From Lingula anatina (Eukaryota; Brachiopoda; Lingulata; Lingulida; Lingulidae), in contig NW_019774092.1 in assembly GCF_001039355.2 (NCBI RefSeq), forward strand, positions 140,467-204,466: 64,000 bases of DNA. The letters are read 5' to 3'. Made by a program: the position numbers and the translations under genes. A model generated the notes under the pieces. The model saw nothing but the letters and a program-made list of their open reading frames with translations, made no database searches and was not told the DNA's origin. Each line of letters begins with the position of its first letter. Positions within the stretch are counted from its first letter, which is position 1. Positions 11,439 to 21,262 of the stretch are shown piece by piece.

Positions 11439-13348
11439 GAATTCACAGGGCAATTTAAAGGACAGCAGCCTCATGTTACTTGAATGTCATTTCAGAATGT
11501 GATCCTTTCAACGAGTGCGGCACTTGCAGCACATTTGGCCAGTGCTATTCTATTCAGAACTACACTAGGTGGAGAGTGGGTGACTACGGCAATGTAGAGG
11601 GCAGAGACAAGATGATGATGGAGATTTATGAGAAAGGGCCAATTGCGTAAGTTAAACTACAGATTGTGAAATTTCTTGATTTTTATTACAATTTTATACA
11701 GGGGCACTGTATGTGATTGGTGTTCAAGAGATTTTTTTTTTTCATTTTGTATGCATTTAATGAAGGGACAGTTCCTAAGTATAAATAACTAAAATTTTTT
11801 TAAAAAAAGAGATGTAATTATTCTGTCACTAAAATTTGATTTTAATTCTCAAAAGAAGTGTGTGTGTCTGTATATGTGTGTGTGCGTGTATGATTGTATT
11901 TAACACTCTAGATAATTATTCAGAATAAAAGTGATATGATGGGTTAGATGCCCTTAAAATTTAGGTGTCAGTTTCAAAAAAATTGAAAAGTGAAAATTAA
12001 AGCTAGACTGCAGTTTTATTTATTTATTTATTTTTGTCGGGAAAGGGATCATTGTAGGATTTCTTTCATTTTTTGGCAGTTGTGGTATCATGGTGACAGC
12101 TGTCTTTGAGAAATACACTGGTGGTGTCTACACTGAACTGAAAAATAAAATATATGTAAGTACACCTGCTTTTTTGCGCTACAATTAATTTTTATTTCAA
12201 TTTCTATGCCTAGCTGTGGCATCATGGTGACAGACAACTTTGAAAAATACAAAGGTGGAATTTATGCCGAGGACAAGTGGTTTGTTCTTGTAAGTCTGTG
12301 TGACCTCTCTCTCTCTCTCTCTCTCTCAATTTTGATGAACTGTTTGCCAGCTTCTAGTTTTTTTTTTTTTTTTTTTTTTTTTGAACGCGTGGTGATTTTG
12401 ACAAAACAAGTAAAGTGCTGTTGGACCCATTCAAAATAGCAGGTAAACAGGACCGTGGATAACATACGGCTGACCCACTTAAAAGCTTGTGGCTTCATTC
12501 CCAATTAGACACTGAATAAATTACCCACAGAAGTTACGCAATGAGCGTTCAAGTAATTAGGTCATGCTTGATCCACGGATCTGTTAACCCGCTGTTCTGA
12601 TTGTGCTCACAGTCATCCCACTGACTGCACGCTGATCAAAAGATCCAAAGATGCTGAAAGCAATATATATAACAATATACTAGTTTTCCTTGCCTCTAAT
12701 ATTTCAGGTAAACCACATTGTGTCAGTGGTAGGCTGGGGAGTAGAGGATGGGGTGGAATATTGGATAGTAAGGAATTCTTGGGGACAGCCATGGGTAAGC
12801 GTACCCTTTGGTGCAAAGATTCATGTCCTTAAACTTTGCATAATAGTTTACAAGATATTTGATACACTTTCTTACCTTTTGGGCAGTTCAGTTGCTTGCC
12901 TTCAATGTTAAAAACAAATACTTATACATTTATGACTTCCCTGGCCAGCAGTGCTGGTCTTCAGTGTACAGTAATCATTTTGAAAGTTTTAAAAACATGC
13001 TCTGCAGAGCATGAATTACACAGAAATATTAAAGAAGGTGGCTGAACATAATTCAACTGGTTTTAGATTTAACCCGGGTTGTACTTTACCCAACACAAAA
13101 AATAAAAGGCACATAGTTGATGGAGATGTACTAAAATGTTGGAAAGCAAAGTACTGTAATAGTAGCTACTGGTATGAAAAAAATTACTTTAAAAACAGCA
13201 GATGAAATACTCTTCTGAATATTTTCGCTTTCTTTAGGGTGAGCAGGGCTGGTTCAGAATTGTCACCAGTGCCTATAAAGGTGGGAAAGGCAATGATTAC
13301 AACCTGGGGATAGAATCTGGCTGTGTGTATGCTGATCCTATAGTGTAG
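8393..13348 (+). CDS. CTSZ: cathepsin Z (cathepsin X), lysosomal carboxypeptidase
   Basis: Exons 8393-8523, 9812-9930, 10699-10923, 11496-11646, then either 12080-12155 or 12214-12289, then 12708-12794 and 13238-13348. Phases agree throughout, giving 900 bp and 299 residues (human about 303). Residues 1-20 form a signal peptide. The short propeptide holds Cys31, matching the Cys that blocks the active site in human procathepsin X, but lacks the human RGD. The mature enzyme should start near [10 protein letters not shown] (58). Cathepsin X marks: the HIPQ mini-loop (80-83) just before YCGSCW, with catalytic Cys88; catalytic His237 in [11 protein letters not shown]; and Asn257 in RNSWG. The protein ends in YADPIV, close to the human end. 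Cathepsin Z is a papain-family cysteine carboxypeptidase of the lysosome. Exon 5 exists in two versions (separate entries). Confidence 0.95.
8524..9811 (+). other. cathepsin Z intron 1
   Basis: Intron in phase 2 with GTTAGT donor and TTTACATAG acceptor. Carries an antisense Ty3/gypsy pol fragment and one undetermined base at 9282. Confidence 0.85.
8933..9281 (-). pseudogene. Ty3/gypsy-type retrotransposon pol fragment
   Basis: Antisense to cathepsin Z, inside its first intron. The reading frame contains [20 protein letters not shown] and [15 protein letters not shown], which is the linker between protease and reverse transcriptase at the start of the RT domain in Ty3/gypsy polyproteins. Upstream residues encoded just before the first Met ([10 protein letters not shown]) also fit. 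No RT catalytic motif, integrase or LTR is nearby, and the frame ends after about 97 codons, so this is a dead fragment. Confidence 0.75.
9939..10157. mobile_element. MITE family 2 (copy A), beside the exon 2 donor
   Basis: Ends AAGGCTGTATTCCCAGAG and CTCTGGAAATGGGGTCTG are approximate inverses, with inner inverted TAGATCGATCTA blocks. Nearly the same element is at 27510-27710: they share CCCGCCTACTACAAGCTGTAA, TAATTAACTTTCGT, CCGCCCGGCTGACAGCTATTT and CCCCCAGGGAGTTAGGTCGA (each written as a short block). It starts 8 bp after the GTAAGT donor of cathepsin Z exon 2. Confidence 0.75.
10240..10532. mobile_element. palindromic MITE, family 1 long form (copy b)
   Basis: Left arm GAACAGATGATCCGCGGACT, right arm ACCACGGATCATATGTTCTGAATG, with inner inverted CTCCACACATGC / GCATGTGTGGAGGC. 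Longer (about 290 bp) than copies a, c and e and most like copy d at 27715-27990. Lies in cathepsin Z intron 2, about 80 bp after a family 2 element. Confidence 0.75.
10966..11495 (+). other. cathepsin Z intron 3, non-coding remainder
   Basis: Poly-C run near 11247-11260 and a GT microsatellite at about 11400-11436. Nothing coding seen. Confidence 0.6.
12080..12155 (+). CDS. CTSZ: cathepsin Z alternative exon 5a
   Basis: 76 bp exon after TTTTTTGGCAG and before a GTAAGT donor. Enters in phase 2 and leaves in phase 0. Encodes [17 protein letters not shown] then TELKNKIY, joining directly to VNHIVSV with the catalytic His. It aligns with the human segment [20 protein letters not shown] without gaps. 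Exactly the same length and phases as 5b; including both would shift the frame by one base. Confidence 0.85.
12214..12289 (+). CDS. CTSZ: cathepsin Z alternative exon 5b
   Basis: 76 bp exon after TTTCTATGCCTAG and before GTAAGT. Encodes [17 protein letters not shown] then AEDKWFVL. 15 of 25 residues match 5a; differences cluster at VFE/NFE and in the last six residues, just before catalytic His237. Only 58 bp separate it from 5a, too short for routine splicing of the two together, which fits steric exclusion. Confidence 0.85.
12306..12382. repeat. CT microsatellite and poly-T run
   Basis: (CT)n at about 12306-12327 and a poly-T tract at 12359-12382, just after exon 5b. Confidence 0.9.
12433..12612. 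mobile_element. palindromic MITE, family 1 (copy c, diverged)
   Basis: Left arm CAGGACCGTGGATAACATAC, right arm GATCCACGGATCTGTTAACC then TTCTGATTGTGCTC. The middle TTCCCAATTAGACACTGAAT is shared with copies a and e. Lies in the intron between exons 5b and 6 of cathepsin Z. Confidence 0.65.
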
Positions 13349-14720
13349 AACTATTGATCCTATTGTGAAGCTATGAAATGTGCTGGCACACCTAACACAA
13401 TCCAAGATCTTTGCCATGTCCTTAAGTTTCACACCTGACGCAATATTATGTAAAGCGTTCGTTTTTCTTATCCCACTATTCTCAATTGAATAGCTTTCGA
13501 TATGAAATGTTAAAATGTTGGTAATTTGGCAAGTTATTTAAGATTGCAAACTAATTTTTGTGAAGTACATTTCAAGTACGGAAATTGAAATTTTTATGTT
13601 TTTGGATGCATTAAAGATAAAATTTAATTATCTAAAATGCGGCAAACCAAATACTTGGTAGATGGTCCTAATGAATATCCAGCAATTTATGTGTTATATT
13701 ATAAGCAAATGTTTGCTTTTATCTTACAATGATTATAACTTTCATAAGAACAGGAGCGTAATATCATCCATTTGCAGAGACTGCTGTTTGGTGATTTCTT
13801 TAAGAGCACAGAAACATTTTATGCACAGAATTCTTTTTGCATAATACGTATGTTTTAATGAATACTCAATATCCAGAGAATTTGTAGAAATCCACTATAT
13901 TTGTGCAGCTTTTTAATGTTAAAATTTTATTTGTGTTCGTCTGTGTTGGCATGTTTTTGACTTCTTTCTTCAGCTTCATGGCATGATCTCCAAAATACAA
14001 AGCATCCACAGCTGACACCATTTTTTAAAAATATGTATATGTGATGTATAGACTTAATGGCTTGTATTATATACATTATCCTTTGTAGACATAACCTTTA
14101 GTTGGGATTTTGCAGGTGTATAACTTTAAAAAACTGTGTGGATTTCAATATTATTAGATCACAAGATGATAAATCTTATGAAATATCAGGTATAAGCAGC
14201 TGCCATTTGCTAACGAAGTTCCTTGAAAATCGGTAAAAGAAAGATCACTCTGAAAGTAAAAAGAACACTCTAATAGCTGTATTGTTTTGCATTTATATAA
14301 ATCACGAAGAAAGAAGGTACAAGAGCTCAGAAGTAATTTGAGTCATTGATTGAAGTTCAAGATTAAGTACGGAGAAAAGTACAGCTGACTGTATGTGTAC
14401 TGTTAATTATTTCTCACACATCAAGATAATGTGTAGAAATATTACAGGTTTTTTAGTCCCTGATGACTGTGATGACAATATATTCTGATATCTCTCCTGT
14501 TTTGATAAATCCATTTTTGTGTGCTTGTTATCTGATTTACAAAATCGGCATAATTAATTGCTGTTTTTGCTTGTCAAGCAATTTAAACAGGAGTCTGCAA
14601 CGTTTAAGATGAATTTGAATGAAAAATCAATCTATGCATACCGCAGATGCTGTGTCTTGAAAGTGTTATTTAAATAAATAAAAAATCAGATCAAAGGAAT
14701 TGATTCATTGTTTATTAATT
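13349..14720 (+). other. probable cathepsin Z 3' UTR
   Basis: No coding exon seen. AAATAAATAAAAAATCAG near 14670-14690 contains AATAAA and could end the transcript about 1.3 kb after the stop. Inferred only. Confidence 0.4.
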
Positions 14721-15940
14721 TTATTACCTCTCTCTCTCTTTTCACTTCTGGAAACGCGACTGACAGAAAGATGCACCAAAATTTGTAGAAACTATTCACT
14801 AGGGGTCGGTAATGAGAGTATAATAAGGAGGCGAAGGAAAAGGTAGCAGTAATGTTATTACTACTTCAACTTGATTTTTACGACGCCAAAAACTCCGTCT
14901 GGTCATTACCGAGCTCGTCGCGTCTTACTCATCGATCATGCCAAGGGCAATAGAGGATCTTAAATTACAACAAGAGAAGCCGACTTAAACAGCACACTGA
15001 CACAATCACATGTTGCGTTCACAGGATTCTCCATTGTTTATGGATGGGCGCCAGTAATAATGATAAAGTGAAAGCTCCTAGATGTATGATGTCTGGGAGG
15101 ACTCTCGTTCGTTTTATTCCAGGTTCTTGTCCAGGTTCCCAAGCTTTATGGCAAAAGAACGTGGTACTTGTGTATCCAACCCCTTTTTTTGATCCTTTAC
15201 CCCGCCTCGCTGCTTGACCAGTGTAGGCAGCTGCATGATGGTAGATTTACACCGTATGATGCATGCAAATCTGAAGGTGCCAGATTGTTTGGCCACTTCT
15301 GTTTCAATCATTTACCAATCCAAAAATTAAATCTTATAAATATCAGTTCTTATAATAAATGACAAATGTACTCTGGTATTTTGGTAGATGCATACAAATT
15401 AAGACAGCAAATTCCAGCGAAATTGTTTCTTTGATAAAAAGCATGGTGCCTGAAGTATTGATGGATGTCGCACTCGTTTGTTAAATGACTAAAAACATCA
15501 ACGGAACAGACATGACGAAAACTACCGTTTAAATCACGATGTCGCCGACCGAAAATTAAGCTGACAGAGCAGAAATCGATTCGAAATCCGCGTGGGAAAC
15601 CCGCGTCACCTTCAAAAACATATCAATCGCATTCAGTGATGAGATATATCACAGTTTTGTGTACTCAGTCAGTTCGCAAACTGGCGGGTCTTGCTCACAC
15701 TTTCACAGATAGAGCTTAAAGAAATCGATCTAAATCACTCCAGCATTTTAAAAGGAATGAAGCCAATTTCGCTTTAGCATTACAAATTCTGTATTCTGCA
15801 TTCAGCGATCACACTTCGTGGCAATGGCGCACAGGTGTCAGTTTTATTACAAAAAAAACACATTTTCTTCGTCATTTAGATCGAACTGATTCGGTCCTTT
15901 TTAAGCCCAGAGGGTGTGCGGCCTTACACATGCGGGTTAG

Positions 15941-16138
15941 TTGTTCTATAAACATTACCAGGAGTCCCTGTAGGTTGTCATGTTTCCTCAAGTTCCCGTC
16001 AAAATCGATAGGCCAAATTTGCTCAGTATTGTAGCTCAAAGAGACTGTAATGTCACTAACATTTCCAAAGGTTCCGAGAACAAGTATTTGAAGAGATTGC
16101 ATTAAAACTGGTAAACAATCGCGTATTACTTCACACAT
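15941..16138 (-). CDS. putative first coding exon of an unidentified gene
   Basis: The frame opens with MCEVIRDCLPVLMQSLQILV and continues with mixed, non-repetitive composition (SYNTEQIWPIDFDGNLRKHD, LQGLLVMFIEQLTRM). It reaches an excellent GTAAGG donor right after the codon ATG plus T, at about 15940. Reading on without splicing gives a stop at 15872. Residue use looks protein-like and the region upstream (16150-16250) is locally richer in CpG, as at a gene start. I could not find following exons between 13.4 and 15.9 kb or recognise the family, so this may be a chance frame. Confidence 0.3.
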
Positions 16139-16962
16139 GTTGCTTCAATAGTAAGCTTTAATGGCGTGATGCGCTTTGAGGCGAGCGATAGAATTGCGCC
16201 AATGGTCTTAAAAAGGTCGATGATGGATCTATTATAAATGGGTTTCGAGAGTTGTAACTATTGATACTTTTATCTCGGGTGCGCAAGCTAAAAATGCTAT
16301 GAGAACAAAGGAGTAAAAATAAGATTAACGCATTTTGTAAAAAAAATGCAACTAATAGACATACAATAACGTACCTTCATTGCATAATACATGTATTTCA
16401 TTTCTCGTATGGACAGCATTGACGCATGTAGAGTGCAGTCTCGACCTTTCAAGATAAAGTTTCTTCAATATATTAACGTTTAATACTTTTTTTAATGGAC
16501 ATTGTAATAACAGAAAGTTTTTAAGATCCTGCATTGCACTACTACACGGTAGTTTATCTTAACGAAAACATTCCACTGAAACAACTGTTACACAAATTTA
16601 ATTACGCCTTATTTGCCAATAAGTCGTTCTCGAAACGTGGTCCAGCTACACTTACAGTCCACTAAGGTGATCTATCGTTGAGCTGGCGACTTTCTGACTA
16701 ATAGTGTCTGCTGATGACGTTAATTAACATGCGTCATTGCCCGTTTATTTTTGGCAATTCTGACGTGATTGCTGAGAGCGCAATTGTCAGCGAATTCCCA
16801 GTACCTCACAACATTGTCCAGCCATTAGATAGATAGAAAATTTTTTTCAAGAAGATCAGAGAGAACAAAAATATTTTAATACACTAAATATGCAATCAAA
16901 TAAACAAAAACTTATAGTTGAAAAGTTTTCATTTATGATATATCCACATAATTGATTTACCT

Positions 16963-18078
16963 GTTGACTGTTTCGTCCGTTAATTCTGACAGACTTGGTC
17001 ACAACTGAATTACCTTTCAGGTGAAGGTGAACAGGTAATTGCCTCAGTCTTGATGATGACTTGTCAGTCCCTCTTGCCCCGCCCCCCAGGTGGAATATCA
17101 TCATACACATGGGACAGTTTGTGTGCTCCTTCATCTCTCTTCATGGTGTATTTCTTTCTTCTTATCCAGATTGGTTCCAAAACTTTGCGTTTGCTGTAAT
17201 TACTTTCACTGGCTAGCACTTTAGAATTGTTCCATTTTGGCACATGACTGTTTTCTGACATAGGATCTGTGTTGGCTGATTTGTGGAAAACTCCTGTACA
17301 TAGAGCGTTTGGATCTGGTGTTAATTCCCACACTTACATTTTTCTTTACTTCTTTCATGTGCTTCTCTAGTCTTGTTTCTAGTTTTCTCCCCGTCTCTCC
17401 AAAATATACTCTGGCACAGATCCCACACCCGATCTCATATACTTTTCCACACTTTTTGCTGTCCTCTATCTTGTCTTTTGTATGTACAAGAAAGTTTCTG
17501 AGTTTTGCGTGTGGTTTCAATGACATTTTGATGTTTTTCTTTCTCATTGCATTCATGATTTTCTCTGAAATTGCTTTCACAATAGGATTGTGACTTGTCC
17601 TTTGAATTTTCCCACTTTTTTGTGGTTGTCCTTCATCTCTTCGTTGGTGAATTGTATACTATTCAATACTATTCATGTCTTGGTTCACTGCTGCTGTGGT
17701 ATCCTTTGGTATTATCACCAGGATGTCATCCACATATCTGAGCCATAGGCATGGCTTGCACCAAAAGGGAGGTGTTTTGATAGTCGTTTGTTCCAAGTCC
17801 TCATGAAGATGTTAGCTAACAAAGGAGACACTAGGATGACCATTGCTGTACCAAATTTTTAGATAAAACAAACTCCAGCTTTTATAATGTCTACAATAGA
17901 CAGTAGTGATCTCTGTTTCTTGTCCTCCAGTAGTCTCATTCTTGTGATGTTGAGGAGGGGGCAAAAGAGGGACTAACAAGTCATCATCAAGACTGAGGTA
18001 ATTACTTGTTCACCTTCACCTGAACAGGTGATTCAGTTGTGGCCAAGTCTGTCAGAGTGAACAGACGAAACAGTCAAC
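16963..18078 (-). mobile_element. Penelope-like retroelement remnant with inverted end repeats
   Basis: Two inverted copies of about 113 bp (16963-17075 and 17965-18078) share GTTGACTGTTTCGTC, CTGACAGACTTGG, AGGTGAAGGTGAACA and CTCAGTCTTGATGATGACTT. Between them on the minus strand lies a broken reverse transcriptase (about 17640-17930) with GTAM, SPLLANIFMRTW and WLRYVDDILVIIP, followed by a GIY-YIG-like part (see entry). RT followed by GIY-YIG is the layout of Penelope-like elements, which also often carry inverted terminal repeats in truncated copies. At about 1.1 kb and with several stops and frame breaks it is dead. Confidence 0.8.
17221..17580 (-). pseudogene. GIY-YIG endonuclease-like part of the Penelope-like element
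   Basis: Contains KCGKVYEIGCGICARVYFGE then TGRKLETRLEKH, matching the GIY-YIG nuclease start (VYKIxCxxCxxVYxGETGRxLxxRLxEH) of Penelope-like elements. The preceding MSLKPHAKLRNFLVHTKDK is the usual linker after RT. The frame continues only to about 17221 and the upstream RT is out of frame. Confidence 0.75.
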
Positions 18079-18324
18079 AATATTCTTTAATTAATTATTT
18101 AATTAATTGATTTATTTGCATTCCGGGTTATGCGCGATTCAAAACTGTAATGTTAGACAGATGGCAGGGTTTATCAGGAGATGAAAAATTAGACTGTTTT
18201 TGGCGACTCATTTTAATCTTTTTGAATTATCGAAAGGTTTTCTTGTCTCTAGACAAGTCCAACAAGGAATGCTTTTAGAAGTATTTTTTTAGTAAAAAAA
18301 AACGTGTGTTTACGCTTTGTCACT

Positions 18325-18429
18325 CTAAGTTCACTACAACTTAATCTAGATCAAAGTGTCTAAGTTCACTACAACTTAATCTAGATCAAAGTGTCTAAGT
18401 TCACTACAACTTAATCTAGTTCAAAGTGG
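18325..18429. repeat. 35-bp tandem repeat, three copies
   Basis: Three near-perfect units beginning CTAAGTTCACTACAACTTAA and ending TCAAAGTGT. Only the last unit differs (CTAGTT for CTAGAT and a final G). Confidence 0.95.
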
Positions 18430-21262
18430 ACTAATTTTGGGATCTACCCATATGTTACCGAAGGGACGTGTTTTACAGGCCCGTTAGTTTCACTGAGTGC
18501 ATTGATAGGATTGGATGGGAGATTGTGGTTGAAGTCATGCATCATTGTGTTTTAGGACGCATTCAGATTCACACATCGTACTAGCTGGGTCGTTCCAACT
18601 GTGCGGGAGATTCTCACTAAAGAGCATTTATAAATGGTACACTGGCATCAACCAAAACGACGAAGAGAAAACCCATTTCTACAAATATTGCTTTATTTCA
18701 TTTTACAATGCCGAGGCAGGAGGCAGCAGAGAAAGTTTAGAAAAACTACCTCTGTCAAAATAAAAATATGCATTATAAAACTGCGTTATAAACGTTATAT
18801 AAATGTCTATTGGTTGTTGACGTTTGTAAAAACGGATAGTGACATAAAATACGTCTGTTATTCTACTCGTCATTCTGTCCAGGACGTAAGAAACACTAAT
18901 AACGTTGATAAATTAAAACTTATAAAAAGAATAATGCATCGAACCAATATAAAAATCTCTGATTAAAAAGCGCATAACAACAATTATAACAACAACAAAT
19001 GTAAAATGAGATTCGACAATAGATTAATCATTAACATACAGTTTGACTATACACGGTTTAGGCCTATACATCAATTCTCTGAAACTTCTTATCTGTCTCA
19101 TGCAGCCATTAGCCAGGCGCGATGCGCCGGGCAATTAACAAATTATATCGCCAAAAAGGGCATTTGTTTATCATTTTTTGGAACGCTGCCAGAAAGAAAT
19201 AATTGTTTTTTTCTCTTTTCGATTTGCCCTCTGCTTCTGAATCATTAGTGAAAGTGTCCGGTTACTCATTTCTTATACTATTACTCATCTGTCTATCTGT
19301 GAGCTCGCGATAACGTAGCGTTATGTGACTAGCGTCATTTGGAACATATTCAACACTTGAACGCCTTTCAAAGCCACAGCAATAGTAAAAACTAGGTATC
19401 TTCCGTCATGCACTAGTACCGTTTCGTGACATTGCCAGACACGTTATTGTTCTCAGGCTTCATATGAAAAGAAATCCGAGGGTTGCCCCGGTATTTTCAA
19501 TTCATTGAATAAAATGGCACCTTAATAACGTGTATGCATCATCAGACATCGAGGAACTTGTTTTCAATAGTTGGATTTGATAGTCATTTACATCGCGTGT
19601 GAACATATGCCAAATTTTTGCCCACGCCAAACACCACAGATCAAAATTAACTATTCAAACCGAACCGTTTTTAAAAAACTACTATGAGAAAAATATAGGC
19701 CTAATTTACATTTTCGTTGTCTGGGAAACCTGCTGCTTTTTTTCCCCTTAAAACGGAAGGATTGGCACTCCTTAGTGGTTGAAAACCTAATACCAGGCTT
19801 TAAGAGATACTGGAAATTAAGTACAAGTCTACATTTGAATATAGAATCCATACACACCTATGGCTTGCATGTGCCGAGTCACAGCCACACTGATACCTCA
19901 TAATACACATTACACATCACATACTAATTCAACTAACAACTTGTAAGCTATGTCTAGACCCTATCAACACATACACCGTTGACTGTCTTATGTATAAAAG
20001 GTTCTACATAGTGGACGCTCATACATGTAGTTGACGGAAGTATATTGCACTTTTGCCGATAAAATATATCAAATGGTTTATCATTCTCCTAGAACCTGTC
20101 TGGTATTTGTCATCAAGTGCATCAGACCTTTCGGAATGTATTGGAAGCTCAGATTCACAACATATTACGACTGTGGCATAACTTTATGCTCTGCGTTCAG
20201 TATTGCACTATATCTGTACAAAGTTTTAAATAAATATTACTTTCACTTCAATTAACTTTCGTTGGATACAAATGGTCAAACTTCTTAAATTCGTAAACAC
20301 ATGTAAATACCGAGAGAATCAAAGCACGTTAGTCCAGCCTTGACCTAAAGAAACCTGCCTGACCTTTAATGATACCAAATTGCTTTGGGCATGTTAGTGC
20401 CACCATAAGCATACCCGGTTGAAAAGTAAGAAGTATGTAATTATTACATTTCATCCGAAGAAACTTAATTGAAATATTGCAAAAACTTCCATCTCATAGG
20501 AATATGATGGGAAAAGTGTGCTTCAAAAATTGGAAACAAAAACGTTGTAAAAATCGCTGCTCATAACTTAAATATATGAATATATATATATATATAAATA
20601 CAATTTTGAAAAACCGATTTTGTTTTCATCTTATGAAATATCAGTCATTCTTCGAAACAGCGCCAGCGTTTAACACTTGTTCATATTCTCTTACATTACA
20701 CGTATACCTTAAGAATACCGTTCGTGGAATTTTGATTCGCTAATGCCTTCCAATTTCATTATGTGTCTCAACCACATGACACACTCATTTCAAGTTGTCA
20801 AGGTTCTAAATGTGGAAAGGACCGTTTTGAATGAGAGCGAATGTAAATTACAACTCACTTAGCTAGAGTGAAGTAAGGAAAAAGGTTGTCTAAAAATGGC
20901 ACATTGATGGGGGTAAATTTATTTAGAGTTGCGGGTATCAAGAGTTGTCGGTGATACCAAGAAGCCACTTTTATCTCACAAAAAATCCCAAGAACGGTCG
21001 TTTTACGTTAAAAATGAGTATTCTTTATCGTTCAGACAATCCAATTGTCTTGCAGCTTAGTCATTGCATGACATCATACTGATTGTTGGTCAAAATCTAC
21101 TCTTTTGGAAGCCATATTTTATTCTGAAAGTTTCACTTCGTTTACTCATCTCTTTTTTTCTCTTCGGGAAGCTGTAAATAGTGATCAAAATACGTTTTCA
21201 GTCTCTTTTCAACGTTCTTACCGCCTCATCTTTAATTGGTGCGTCACCCACCACACAAACGT
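18430..21262. other. region 3' of scratch, no gene seen
   Basis: Short open frames only, none with recognisable domains. The part next to 21263 is probably scratch 3' UTR (minus strand). TA-rich microsatellite near 20580-20600. Confidence 0.5.

Noticed and set aside
16963-18078. Hammerhead ribozyme in the Penelope-like inverted repeats
   Set aside because: GACGAAACAG is present as in Penelope-like hammerheads, but no CTGANGA box lies before it on the same strand, so the catalytic core is incomplete.
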